Assembly (NCBI GenBank): GCA_949291545.1
Contig: CASEWB010000011.1
Location: forward strand, 62,001 to 126,000
Source: an uncultured bacterium
GTDB lineage: Bacteria > Elusimicrobiota > Elusimicrobia > Elusimicrobiales > Elusimicrobiaceae
Direction: 5' to 3'
Length of the DNA stretch: 64,000 nucleotides
Each line of letters starts with the position of its first letter. The stretch's first letter is position 1. A program made the translations under genes and the position numbers. This document shows positions 1 to 8,606 of the stretch, piece by piece. Below the pieces are notes generated by a model. That model was not told the DNA's origin, made no database searches, and worked only from the letters and a program-made list of their open reading frames with translations.

Positions 1-176
1 AGATTGAATCTAAATCCTATGAGCTCGCGCACGCCAAAGACTACGGGTGGACCGCCAAACAGAAACAAGCCGTCCGGCAAGAATTGTTGCGCCTGCGGCA
101 AGAGCTAAAACGGCTGGAAGCGCAAACCGCCAGGCAGCCGGCCGCGGCCGGATTCGGCGGAGGGGTAATGCCATAG
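1..176 (+). CDS. C-terminal end of an unknown protein (partial)
   Basis: The window opens inside a reading frame (codons from base 3) that runs 57 residues to a TAG stop at 174-176. The visible tail is rich in Lys, Arg, Glu and Gln (for example KQKQAVRQELLRLRQELKRL), typical of an amphipathic coiled-coil helix, followed by a short Ala/Gly-rich end (AAAGFGGGVMP). It is followed by a strong terminator at 228-258, so it ends its transcription unit. I cannot assign a family from this fragment; the 5' part lies outside the window. Confidence 0.6.
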   Translation, partial: IESKSYELAHAKDYGWTAKQKQAVRQELLRLRQELKRLEAQTARQPAAAGFGGGVMP

Positions 177-227
177 CCGGCTGGCGGCCTTGCCGCATGT
201 CGGAGGACGGGGGCTGACTATTTTAGC

Positions 228-258
228 AAGATGCTTTCCGTTGGAAAGCATCTTTTTT
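228..258 (+). terminator. Intrinsic terminator after the partial first gene
   Basis: A 12-bp perfect stem (228-239 paired with 243-254), a GTT loop and a T run to 258. It separates the first gene from hisS. Confidence 0.9.
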
Positions 259-303
259 CACGGAAGGTTCGGCACATCTCCGCTGCCCTTTGCTCTCCTA
301 AAA

Positions 304-312
304 TGCTAAAAT
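304..312 (+). promoter_or_regulatory. hisS promoter, extended -10 (leaderless)
   Basis: TGC-TAAAAT (extended -10, hexamer 307-312) lies 8 nt before the hisS ATG. Transcription should start at or within 1-2 nt of the start codon. No Shine-Dalgarno is present. Confidence 0.6.
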
Positions 313-320
313 AAAGCTAT

Positions 321-1550
321 ATGGCTAAACTAGTACGCGGGTTTAGAGACATCTTTGAACCCCAATCCAAAAATTTTACCGAGCTGGAAAACTGCGCCCG
401 CGGCGTATTTTCCCTCTATGGGTTTGGCGAGCTGCGCCTGCCCACGGTGGAGCTGAAAGAACTCTACATCAAATCCACCGGCGAGACGACCGACATCGTA
501 CAAAAAGAAATGTACGCCTTTGAAGACGCCGGCCACCGCCAGCTGGCCATCCGCCCGGAAGGCACCCCCGGCGTGGTGCGTGCGTATTTGGAAAATAATT
601 TTACGCAAAACGCGCCCGTGCAAAAGTTTTATTACATCGGCAATATGTTCCGCGCGGAACGCCCGCAGGCGGGCCGCTACCGCGAGTTTGAACAAATCGG
701 CGCGGAATACATCGGCAACTCGGCCCCGGCGGCGGACGCCGAAGTGATTTTGATGTTGAAAGACATTGTTTCCCAATTTGGCGCCAAAAACTACAAAGTC
801 AAAATCAACAGTTTAGGCTGCGATAAATGCCGCCCGCTCTACCGCCAGGAACTGATTGATTTCCTGTCCAAAGAAAAAGACACCCTTTGCGAAAACTGCC
901 AAACGCGCTTGGAAAAAAATCCGCTGCGCGTGCTGGACTGCAAAATTGACGGAGCCCGTTTTGCGGGCCGCGTCCCCACGATGAAACTCTGCCCCGAATG
1001 CCAGGCCCACTTTGACGAAGTGCAGGCCCTGCTGAAAGGCAAAATTGATTTTGAAGTGGACCCGATGCTCGTGCGCGGGTTGGATTATTATTCCCGCACC
1101 GTGTTTGAATTCCAGGCGGGGGACGTTTCCCAAAACGCCATTGCCGCCGGCGGACGCTATGACACGCTGGTCAAAAATATGGGCGGCCCGGCCACCCCGG
1201 CCATCGGCTGGGCGATGGGCGCCGAACGCGTGATTATGGCCCGCGGCGAGACCGAACACCCGAAAGAAAAAAGCATTTATGTCGTGTCGCTGGAAAAGGA
1301 CTGCAACGAAACCGCTTTTAATTTGATGCAGGACTTGCGCCGCGCCGGCATCCGCACGGAAGGCGGCCTGTTTGACAAGAACGTCAAAGGCCAGATGAAA
1401 CAAGCCGACCGCTGCGGCGCCGCCTACGCGCTTATTTTGGGCGGCAACGAGCTTGCACAGCGCGCCGTGACGCTTAAGGACTTAACCACCGGCGAGCAGA
1501 AGCAAATTCCATTTGAAGCATTAATTGACGAGGTTAAAAAACTTTTATGA
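321..1550 (+). CDS. hisS: Histidyl-tRNA synthetase
   Basis: This class II synthetase charges tRNA-His with histidine in the cytoplasm. The 409-residue length is normal for bacterial HisRS. Visible signatures are motif 2 (FRAERPQAGRYREFEQIGAEY) and the histidine-specific motif VRGLDYYSRTVFEF near residue 250, followed by AAGGRYD and a C-terminal anticodon-binding domain. The region around residues 165-235 has several CxxC pairs (CDKC, CENC, CPEC). The ATG at 321 is chosen because the -10 box sits directly before it. Its TGA stop overlaps the aspS ATG (ATGA), so the two synthetases are translationally coupled. Confidence 0.96.
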   Translation: MAKLVRGFRDIFEPQSKNFTELENCARGVFSLYGFGELRLPTVELKELYIKSTGETTDIVQKEMYAFEDAGHRQLAIRPEGTPGVVRAYLENNFTQNAPVQKFYYIGNMFRAERPQAGRYREFEQIGAEYIGNSAPAADAEVILMLKDIVSQFGAKNYKVKINSLGCDKCRPLYRQELIDFLSKEKDTLCENCQTRLEKNPLRVLDCKIDGARFAGRVPTMKLCPECQAHFDEVQALLKGKIDFEVDPMLVRGLDYYSRTVFEFQAGDVSQNAIAAGGRYDTLVKNMGGPATPAIGWAMGAERVIMARGETEHPKEKSIYVVSLEKDCNETAFNLMQDLRRAGIRTEGGLFDKNVKGQMKQADRCGAAYALILGGNELAQRAVTLKDLTTGEQKQIPFEALIDEVKKLL

Positions 1551-3295
1551 AACGAACGAACTACTGCGGGGACATTACCGCTTCCCTGCTAGGCACCAAA
1601 CAAACCTTGTGCGGTTGGGTGAACAGCTACCGCAACCACGGGGGGGTGCTGTTTATTGATTTACGCGACCGCAGCGGCATTTGCCAAGTGGTGGTGGAAC
1701 CTTCCAAACCGTTTTTTGCGGAAGCTTCCGCCGTGCGCAACGAATATGTAATTGAAGTGACGGGCACCGTCAACCGCCGTATTGAAGGGGCCGTCAATAA
1801 AAATATGAAAACGGGCGAAGTGGAAGTCGTGGCGGAAGAATTTAGAGTGTTAAACACTTCTATTCCGCTTCCGTTTGACGTGGAAAAATCCCGCTCCGTA
1901 GCCGAAGAAATCCGCCTTAAATACCGCTACCTGGATTTACGCAACCCCAAGATGTACGCCAACTTGCTTTTGCGCCACCGCCTGATGCAGGCCGCGCGCC
2001 GCTATCTGGACGCCAACGGATTTTTGGAAGTGGAAACCCCGGTTTTAACACGCTCCACGCCCGAAGGCGCGCGCGACTATTTGGTGCCGTCCCGCGTGCA
2101 CCACGGCGAATTTTACGCCCTGCCGCAGAGCCCCCAGATGTTCAAGCAAACTTTAATGGCCAGCGGCATTGACCGCTACTTCCAGCTGGCCCGCTGCTTC
2201 CGCGACGAAGACCTCCGCGCCGACCGCCAGCCCGAACATACGCAGATTGATATGGAAATGTCGTTCGTAACGATTAACGACATTCACGAAATCGTAGAAG
2301 GGCTGATGCAAAAATTGTTTAAAACGGCCGGCAAAGAAATTGCCATTCCTTTCCCGAAACTTTCCTATCACGACGCAATGGAGAAATACGGCTCCGACAA
2401 GCCGGATTTGCGCTACACGCTGGAAATGAAAAACGTCAACGGCGTGTTCCAAAATACCGGGTTTAAAGTGTTTAAAGAAATCCTGGCCGCCGGCGGTGCC
2501 ATTCGCGCTATCCGCGGCGAAAAAGGCGCGGCGTATTCCCGCGGCCATTTGGACAAATTGACCGAACTCGTCAAGAAAAACGGCGCCAAGGGCCTTGTAT
2601 GGCTGAAAGTGAAAGGCGACGCGTTTGAGGGCCCGTCGGCCAAATTCTTTACGCCCGACGAAATGAACGGCGTAAAAGAAGCCGTTGGCGCGCAGGACGG
2701 GGACATTATTTTTATCGGCAGCGATGCCAATTTGCACACCTGCCAAACATTTATGGGCGCCTTGCGCAAGGAACTGGTCAAAGAGCTTCCGCGCGTAAGC
2801 GATTGGGCTTTTGCGTGGATTACCAACTTCCCGCTGTTGGAATACATCCCGGAAGAAGACCGCTGGGACGCCGCCCACAACCCCTTTACCGCCCCGGTGG
2901 AAGAAGATTTGCCTAACCTGGAAAAAGACCCCGGTTCCGTCCGTTCCTACCAGTTTGACCTGGTGCTTAACGGCAACGAACTGGCCTCCGGCTCCGTGCG
3001 CAACTGCCGCCGCGATGTGCAGGAACGCATTTTGGCCTTGATGAAACACTCCAAGGAAGAATCCGCCCGCCGCTTTGGTATGCTGTTAAACGCGCTGGAA
3101 GCCGGCGCGCCGCCACACGGCGGCATCGGGCTGGGGTTGGACCGCATTACCGCGCTGTTGGCGGGGGAAGATTCTATCCGCGAAGTAATCGCCTTCCCCA
3201 AAACGGCGCAGGCAGTCTGCCCGCTGACGGACTCGCCCAACACGGTGGACGATATCCAACTGAAAGAATTGGGTATCCAAATCGCAAAAGAGTAG
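1547..3295 (+). CDS. aspS: Aspartyl-tRNA synthetase
   Basis: Class II aspartyl-tRNA synthetase of 582 residues, the size of the bacterial form with an inserted GAD domain. Order: N-terminal OB-fold anticodon-binding domain (CGWVNSYRNHGGVLFIDLRDRSG), class II motif 2 (FRDEDLRADRQPEHTQID), the GAD insertion, and motif 3 near the C-terminus (GIGLGLDRI). Some bacterial AspRS also charge tRNA-Asn; the sequence alone does not tell which type this is. The start overlaps the hisS stop by 4 nt, and the hisS-aspS pair ends at the UUCG terminator just downstream. Confidence 0.97.
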   Translation: MKRTNYCGDITASLLGTKQTLCGWVNSYRNHGGVLFIDLRDRSGICQVVVEPSKPFFAEASAVRNEYVIEVTGTVNRRIEGAVNKNMKTGEVEVVAEEFRVLNTSIPLPFDVEKSRSVAEEIRLKYRYLDLRNPKMYANLLLRHRLMQAARRYLDANGFLEVETPVLTRSTPEGARDYLVPSRVHHGEFYALPQSPQMFKQTLMASGIDRYFQLARCFRDEDLRADRQPEHTQIDMEMSFVTINDIHEIVEGLMQKLFKTAGKEIAIPFPKLSYHDAMEKYGSDKPDLRYTLEMKNVNGVFQNTGFKVFKEILAAGGAIRAIRGEKGAAYSRGHLDKLTELVKKNGAKGLVWLKVKGDAFEGPSAKFFTPDEMNGVKEAVGAQDGDIIFIGSDANLHTCQTFMGALRKELVKELPRVSDWAFAWITNFPLLEYIPEEDRWDAAHNPFTAPVEEDLPNLEKDPGSVRSYQFDLVLNGNELASGSVRNCRRDVQERILALMKHSKEESARRFGMLLNALEAGAPPHGGIGLGLDRITALLAGEDSIREVIAFPKTAQAVCPLTDSPNTVDDIQLKELGIQIAKE

Positions 3296-3300
3296 TTTTT

Positions 3301-3326
3301 AAAACCCCGCTTCGGCGGGGTTTTTT
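3301..3326 (+). terminator. Intrinsic UUCG terminator after aspS
   Basis: Stem AAAACCCCGC / GCGGGGTTTT (3301-3310 with 3315-3324) capped by a TTCG tetraloop, with a T run. The hairpin after the winged-helix gene at 58952 is nearly identical. Confidence 0.92.
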
Positions 3327-3422
3327 ATAGGGAAGTTTTATTGCGCTGCTGGGCGCTTTGCGCTGGCGCAAAAGAGCGGGACGGGCCTTGCTGGCCCCTA
3401 CGCACGCGCGTTCGGAAAACTA

Positions 3423-3451
3423 ATGACAAATTACCCTTTTTGGGGTATAAT
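3423..3451 (+). promoter_or_regulatory. Strong consensus promoter, leaderless
   Basis: ATGACA (3423-3428), a 17-nt spacer and TATAAT (3446-3451), with the ATG of the lipoprotein gene 6 nt further on. This places +1 on the start codon. Confidence 0.8.
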
Positions 3452-3457
3452 TAGAAT

Positions 3458-4516
3458 ATGAAAATACCTCTTGCTTTGGCTCTCGTGTTTGGATTTTTTG
3501 CAGTGGGTTGCACCCCCGCGGAAGAAGATGTGCACCCCAAGCGCCGTTCGGCCCGTGCAGATAATTTGCAACGGTATGTGCACAAAGCGCATCAATTCCG
3601 CGCGCTTGCGCTGGCACGTTCTAAACCGATTGTGCAAGAGGGCGGCCTTTCGCCGGAAGTGCTAAAAGAACTGGTGCCTCCCGCCCAAGACACTCGCTTG
3701 TCGGCGTTGGTGTTTGCTCAAAAGAATGCACTGGAAAATGCCGTTAGGGAACATTTTGCCAGCCAAGCGGCGGACGAAACGGCCTCCTTGCTTACGCAGT
3801 TTCGGGACGAAGCCGTAGCCTTGGTGCAGGCGGCCCCCAACCCCCAGCAATTGGCGGCTGATCTAAACGCTAAAACGGCAGAATATTCCCAAAAGCTGGC
3901 TGCCTTTGCCGAAGAGCAAGGAGCTTCCTCTTGGGCAGTTCCGGCGGCGGAAGAACGTTTTTCCTCTAAGCAGCAACTGCAGTCCTCCGTGGCGGAAAAT
4001 TTGCAGGAAATAGAGCAGGATTATGGCCCCTTGTGCGCGCAAAAGGCGGGGCCTGTTTTGCAAAAGATGGTGGACGAATACGCCTTGGCGCTTTCTTCGG
4101 GGCAGGAGCAGGACGCCCTGCAGCGCGAACTAAGCCGGGTAGGAAACGACGCCGATAAGGCTTTTGCCTCCGTAGTGGCGGAATATGGCGACCCGGTGAT
4201 TGCTTTATCCGAGGGGCAGGCTTCTGCTTTGCGGGCGCGGCTGATAGAGATGCACCAACAGGTGGAAAAAGAATTTGAAAACTTATACGGGAAAGAAGCC
4301 GTCCTGCGTACGCGGGATATTTTTGAAAAATACAAAAGCACGGCGGATCGGTTAGTCCGCATGCCCGCGCGGTTAAGCCGTATGCAGGAGTCCCTCTTGC
4401 ACGCGGGGGAAAAATACCGCCAAGAAATGACGGCTTTGCAGGCCCGGCTAAATGAAGAATTGGAGATAAATGCCGCTAAAGTGCGCGGAACGCCGCTTTC
4501 GTTGGCTAAAAAATAA
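3458..4516 (+). CDS. Large helical lipoprotein, unknown function
   Basis: A 352-residue protein I do not recognise. It starts with a lipoprotein signal peptide (MKIPLALALVFGFFAVGC, lipobox Cys18), so it should be lipid-anchored on the periplasmic side. The rest is almost entirely predicted helix, rich in Ala, Gln, Glu and Leu with long charged heptad-like runs, which suggests coiled coils. It has a consensus leaderless promoter and is followed one base later by the gene at 4518, another long helical envelope protein, so the two probably work together. No enzymatic motif is visible. Confidence 0.85.
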   Translation: MKIPLALALVFGFFAVGCTPAEEDVHPKRRSARADNLQRYVHKAHQFRALALARSKPIVQEGGLSPEVLKELVPPAQDTRLSALVFAQKNALENAVREHFASQAADETASLLTQFRDEAVALVQAAPNPQQLAADLNAKTAEYSQKLAAFAEEQGASSWAVPAAEERFSSKQQLQSSVAENLQEIEQDYGPLCAQKAGPVLQKMVDEYALALSSGQEQDALQRELSRVGNDADKAFASVVAEYGDPVIALSEGQASALRARLIEMHQQVEKEFENLYGKEAVLRTRDIFEKYKSTADRLVRMPARLSRMQESLLHAGEKYRQEMTALQARLNEELEINAAKVRGTPLSLAKK

Positions 4517-4517
4517 T

Positions 4518-6323
4518 ATGGAAAAAAATAAACGGCTGTTAAAAATTGGATTTTTACTTGTGGTGCTCTTTGCGGTGGCGCTGGCTTTCCTGCGGACGGC
4601 TTCTTATCATGCAGCGTCCGGGCGGCAGGCACGCGCCGTGCAGGAAGCAGCGACCGAGCGCCAATTAGTGGAAAATTTAAAAGACGAAGAAATTTTGGGT
4701 ATTCCGCCCCAGCCGTCCACCGCCGGGGAACCCCTCACGAAAGAAGAAAAACGCGCACAAGCCGTCCAACGCTATACCCACCGGCCGGATTTGGGTGTTT
4801 CCGGGCAGGGGTATTCTTTCCACCCGGCCCCCAACACGGCGCCTCACGCTTATCAGGCGCTCCCTTCCGTTTCCACCGGGGCGCAGTTTAACCCTGGCAG
4901 CTACCGCCCGCAAGGGCTTTCCGCCGCAAATTACGGGCAATATGGCTCGGGGGCGGGTTATCCGGAAGGGGGGAACCCTTCGGCCCAAAATGTTCCTGCC
5001 CAGCCGGGGGTTTATCGGCCGACGGTTCAGGAGCAAATCCAAACTGAGCGGGAAAGGGCTTTTTCTCCCTTTTTAACCGGTATGAACCGCAAGCGGCAAG
5101 AACAGCTGCAAAACCAATTAAAAGGCCTTTCCAGCAATATTGACCGCGCTTTGGCTAAAGCCTTGTTGCCCCAAAACAAAAAAAATGCCAATATCGAAAA
5201 ATACCTCCAGCGCAATGCTTCTGCCTCGGCGGTTTCGTCGGGTCCGTTTGCGCCGGTGATGGAGCAGGTGGCCTCGCAAAAAGCGGGAGTAGTAAACAGT
5301 ATGGGCCAGGCCTTCGGGCAGGAAGCCGCGCAGGAAGCGGGAAAAGTGATGGACGACTTCCAAAGCGAAATGGCTTCTGCCGTCAATTCGCCTAATATGA
5401 GTTCCCAACAAATTGCTGAAAAAGTGAAACAAGTGGCGCGGAAGTACGAACAGAAACTGCAAAAAATGTCCAACGACAACAGTTTTAAAAAATTCCAGCA
5501 GGAACGCATTGAAAAAGATAATTTGCTTAAAGAAGAAATCAGCAAGCAATACGGCCCCGAAATTGCCACGCAAGCGAATAAAGCCATTGACGAAGCCCGC
5601 GAAAAAGATATGAAGCTGGCTATGCAGGGCCTGCCCGCCGAGGAATATTATAAACAGCAAATGGCGAACCAGCGCGACCGCCGAAAAGCGTTGGAAGAGA
5701 TTATCACCAAAAGCGGCAAATCCACCAAGGGCTTATTTGCAGCCGAAGATAATGTGGAACGCCAAGAAGTGCAGCAACGTCTGCAAGACGAAGAAGAAGG
5801 AAAAATTTTGGGCCGCAGCTACCGTACCGGCGAAACGGAATTAAAAGCCATAGACCAATCCCTGAAACAGGAACGCGACGAAAAGCTAAAAACCGCCGGC
5901 GAAGTGTATGGCGAAGAAGGTGCCCGCAGAATTGATGCTATTTATCAGAAATATTACAACGACTATATGAAAATTTGGCAAAATCCGGAAACGTCCAAAA
6001 CGGATAAACAGCAAGCTACTATGGAGCTGCGCCAGGGAGTAAATAAAGAATTGGACCAACTGCAAAACGACCCGCAGCTAAAAGAAGCCCGCATTAGCCG
6101 CCAGGTGGATAGTTCGCTCTCGCAAATTATGCAGGACCCGAACGTCCAAAAAGCCTCTGCCGAGCAAAAGGCGGCACTGGAACAACACGCCCGCACTGTT
6201 TTGCGAGAAATGTACGAACAGGCCAACCAAGTGATGTCCTCGGACCTGCCGGAAGCCGAAAAGCAAAAACAGCTCCAGCAAATCCAGGCCACGGCCCAGC
6301 GCAAATTGGCCGGGCAGGAGTAA
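4518..6323 (+). CDS. Single-pass membrane protein with long Gln/Lys/Glu coiled-coil body
   Basis: I place the start at the ATG at 4518 (601 residues). An upstream in-frame start at 4470 would overlap the preceding gene by 47 nt and put a charged stretch before the membrane helix. Residues about 8-26 (LKIGFLLVVLFAVALAFLR) form one N-terminal membrane segment. Residues about 60-160 are Pro/Gly/Tyr/Gln-rich and low in complexity; the remaining ~430 residues are charged coiled coil. No known domain is evident. It lies one base after the lipoprotein gene, and a hairpin follows. A structural or scaffolding role in the periplasm is only a guess. Confidence 0.83.
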   Translation: MEKNKRLLKIGFLLVVLFAVALAFLRTASYHAASGRQARAVQEAATERQLVENLKDEEILGIPPQPSTAGEPLTKEEKRAQAVQRYTHRPDLGVSGQGYSFHPAPNTAPHAYQALPSVSTGAQFNPGSYRPQGLSAANYGQYGSGAGYPEGGNPSAQNVPAQPGVYRPTVQEQIQTERERAFSPFLTGMNRKRQEQLQNQLKGLSSNIDRALAKALLPQNKKNANIEKYLQRNASASAVSSGPFAPVMEQVASQKAGVVNSMGQAFGQEAAQEAGKVMDDFQSEMASAVNSPNMSSQQIAEKVKQVARKYEQKLQKMSNDNSFKKFQQERIEKDNLLKEEISKQYGPEIATQANKAIDEAREKDMKLAMQGLPAEEYYKQQMANQRDRRKALEEIITKSGKSTKGLFAAEDNVERQEVQQRLQDEEEGKILGRSYRTGETELKAIDQSLKQERDEKLKTAGEVYGEEGARRIDAIYQKYYNDYMKIWQNPETSKTDKQQATMELRQGVNKELDQLQNDPQLKEARISRQVDSSLSQIMQDPNVQKASAEQKAALEQHARTVLREMYEQANQVMSSDLPEAEKQKQLQQIQATAQRKLAGQE

Positions 6324-6340
6324 CTTTTCCACCCACAATT

Positions 6341-6375
6341 AGGCCCCGGCTATAAATTGCCGGGGCCTGATTATT
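6341..6375 (+). terminator. Terminator-like hairpin after the coiled-coil pair
   Basis: Perfect 10-bp stem AGGCCCCGGC / GCCGGGGCCT (6341-6350 with 6359-6368) and a T-rich tail (GATTATTTG). The convergent gene has a second, weaker stem overlapping its own stop codon (6397-6405 with 6422-6430). Confidence 0.7.
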
Positions 6376-6428
6376 TGTAAAAACGCGTTTAGAATTAATC
6401 CTGCCCGCCGCAAGTGTTTTAGGCAGGA

Positions 6429-8528
6429 TTATTTATTGGAGGTGTTTTTGGCTTGGGAGGGGGAATAAAACTCCGCCAGCGGGAAATAGTGGTGCAGAAT
6501 TTCTTTGTAATCCTGCCCGTCCTCGGCGCGTCCGGCGGCGCCGGTTTGGTCGAACCCTACGCCGTGGCCCCAGCCGCCGCCGTAGAACACAAAAAATTCC
6601 AGTTCGTGGTTGCGGTAATTGGGTTCTACAATAAAATAACTGCTTCTAAGCATTCCCAAGCTTAAATTGTTGCGGATAACGTTTTCTTTATTCAAAATAA
6701 TGTTGCCTTTTGTCCCTTTTACCATTAAGCGGCTGACGTAGCCCGAACGTCCGCGGCGCAGGGGGATAATGCCCGTTACGCGGCCAATGTCTTTCTTCTT
6801 GCGTTTAATAACTTGGCTGACGTCTTCCACGTCCACGACGCGCGTCCACCGGAACGCCGCCAAACTGACGTGCTTATCGTAGCGGCTGTACGCGTCGTGC
6901 GGGTATTGCAGCAGTTCTTTAAAATGGTAGGGTTGTAAGGTGTCAAAATCAAAATCTTTATAATCCGATACCGGCTGCAGGTAGGGGGTTTCGTACCAAC
7001 CGGCTTCTTTAGCGCTTTGCGTTACGCCGCCGCAATTGGCCGAGAATACGCTTTCAATGGGTTTTTTCTTATAGCGCATAATCTCGCCCATGGTGCTTTC
7101 CACGGCCGCATTTCCGCGTTCGCTTTCGGAGCTGACACCGCCATACACTTGGCAGTTTTGCGTATCGCATAAATCGTACCCGTAATATTTATGTTTGCCT
7201 AAATGCTTCAGGGCATACGTCCGCGCCAAGACGGCTTGGGCGCGCAGGGCGTTCATAGGAAATTGGGTCGGCATTTCCGAAGCAATTACGCCCATTAGGT
7301 ATTCTTCGATATTTACAATATTAATGGGAATGAGCGTGTTGTGCGTGGTATTGTGGGTGATTTGAAGTTTGCCGCGGTATTCTTTATCGTCTACGCTGGC
7401 CCAAGTCATTCCCGCGCCGCTCATTACGTTTTTAACAATAATGGTGGTTCCTTCGTCCGGCGAGGAGGAAGACGGCGTAACGAGAATGGACTTTTGAAAA
7501 GGGATTCTTTTGTTTTTGGGGGATAGCAAATAGGTCTTACGGTCTTTTAGCACGGCAACCCAGCTTTCTTTGCCCTTGCCGGAAGCCAGGAATTTGCCTG
7601 TCTGCGCATCGGTAATTTTAAAATCGTGTGAGGGGATAAAATGCACTGTCTCGCGCGAGGAAGGGCGGCCGTTTTGGCGCATACCCAACCCTACTTTTAT
7701 TTCGTGTGTTGGGACGTTATCCGGCAGTACAACCGGTTTTACAATCGTATGTTTAAGCAGTTCTTTCCCGCCGATAATTTCTTTTTCGGAGCGGGAGAGG
7801 CGGGGTTTTAAGCGGGCCAAGGCTTCGTTTACTTCTTTGTTGCTTTTTTCGGAAGAGTAAATCATTCTGTACTGGCGGTAGGACTCGTTATAATTGCCCA
7901 GTTGTTCCAGCACGGCGGCGTAATGCTTTTTGGCTTCGATAAATTGGTGGTCGTACACGGTGGCTTTGCGGAATACTTCGGCGGCTTGTTTGTAGTCTTT
8001 GTCTTCCTCGTACAAAAGCCCTAATAGGTAGTTTGCCAAAGCCGGGTGGGTGCCGGCCCGCACAGCCATTTTTAAGTTATATTTGGCCAAGCGTTTTTCA
8101 TTCAGGCCCATTTGGGCGCGGGCTAAATTGATGTGAAAAAACCCCGCCCGTTTGGCGCTGGCTGGCAACATGGAAAGCAATTTTTCGGCGGTGCGGTATT
8201 GCCCGTCGGCCAGGTATGCTTCGGCTGCCATTTCCAGGGTTTCCCGGTCCTGCGGGTAAATTTTGTACGCGGCCGACATAATATCCACCGCTTGTTTGGG
8301 GTCGTTTTGCTCCAGCGCAATAAACGCGGCATTTAAGAAAGCTTGCCGGTCCTGCGTGTCTTTGGATAAAGCAATATACGCTTCCAGCGCTTCTTCGGGT
8401 TTATAGTCAAAATACAGTTCGCCCGCTTCTTTCAAGCGCTGCTGTGGGGTTTTTTGCGGGTCGTCTTCCGCTGCCAGAGGCTGGGATAAACCAATACAGC
8501 AACATAAAAAGAAAATAAAACGTTTCAC
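6429..8528 (-). CDS. TPR-SpoIID (LytB-type amidase-enhancer) domain secreted protein
   Basis: A 699-residue exported protein with a signal peptide (cut after PLAA). Residues about 25-230 are tetratricopeptide-like repeats (e.g. ALANYLLGLLYEEDKDYKQAAEVF). The C-terminal half is a SpoIID domain: EYLMGVIASEMPTQFPMNAL, FSANCGGVTQSA and GWGHGVGFDQTGAAGRA are its signature blocks. SpoIID-family proteins cleave or bind denuded peptidoglycan glycan strands; in non-sporulating bacteria they act in wall remodelling and division. The start is a GTG with GGAG five nt upstream and TATAAT at 8557-8562, giving a leader of about 22 nt. The TPR-SpoIID fusion suggests recruitment to a partner complex. Confidence 0.9.
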   Translation of the reverse strand: MKRFIFFLCCCIGLSQPLAAEDDPQKTPQQRLKEAGELYFDYKPEEALEAYIALSKDTQDRQAFLNAAFIALEQNDPKQAVDIMSAAYKIYPQDRETLEMAAEAYLADGQYRTAEKLLSMLPASAKRAGFFHINLARAQMGLNEKRLAKYNLKMAVRAGTHPALANYLLGLLYEEDKDYKQAAEVFRKATVYDHQFIEAKKHYAAVLEQLGNYNESYRQYRMIYSSEKSNKEVNEALARLKPRLSRSEKEIIGGKELLKHTIVKPVVLPDNVPTHEIKVGLGMRQNGRPSSRETVHFIPSHDFKITDAQTGKFLASGKGKESWVAVLKDRKTYLLSPKNKRIPFQKSILVTPSSSSPDEGTTIIVKNVMSGAGMTWASVDDKEYRGKLQITHNTTHNTLIPINIVNIEEYLMGVIASEMPTQFPMNALRAQAVLARTYALKHLGKHKYYGYDLCDTQNCQVYGGVSSESERGNAAVESTMGEIMRYKKKPIESVFSANCGGVTQSAKEAGWYETPYLQPVSDYKDFDFDTLQPYHFKELLQYPHDAYSRYDKHVSLAAFRWTRVVDVEDVSQVIKRKKKDIGRVTGIIPLRRGRSGYVSRLMVKGTKGNIILNKENVIRNNLSLGMLRSSYFIVEPNYRNHELEFFVFYGGGWGHGVGFDQTGAAGRAEDGQDYKEILHHYFPLAEFYSPSQAKNTSNK

Positions 8529-8556
8529 ACCGGCTCCAATAAAAAGGATTCTATAT

Positions 8557-8562
8557 ATTATA
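8557..8562 (-). promoter_or_regulatory. -10 box of the TPR-SpoIID gene
   Basis: TATAAT on the minus strand, about 22 nt of leader and a GGAG (8534-8537) before the GTG start. An ordinary leadered promoter, divergent from lipA. Confidence 0.6.
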
Positions 8563-8593
8563 TCGTTTTCGGCGGGGGTGGCGGCGGTTTTTG

Positions 8594-8599
8594 TATAAT
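8594..8599 (+). promoter_or_regulatory. lipA -10 box (leaderless)
   Basis: TATAAT 7 nt before the lipA ATG; there is no Shine-Dalgarno between them. Confidence 0.65.
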
Positions 8600-8606
8600 A
8601 AGTTTA

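Noticed and set aside
3383-3398. GGGCCTTGCTGGCCCC as another GGNCC promoter element
   Set aside because: It is 47 nt from the -10 at 3446, and that promoter already has a consensus -35; the spacing does not fit the 23-nt rule.
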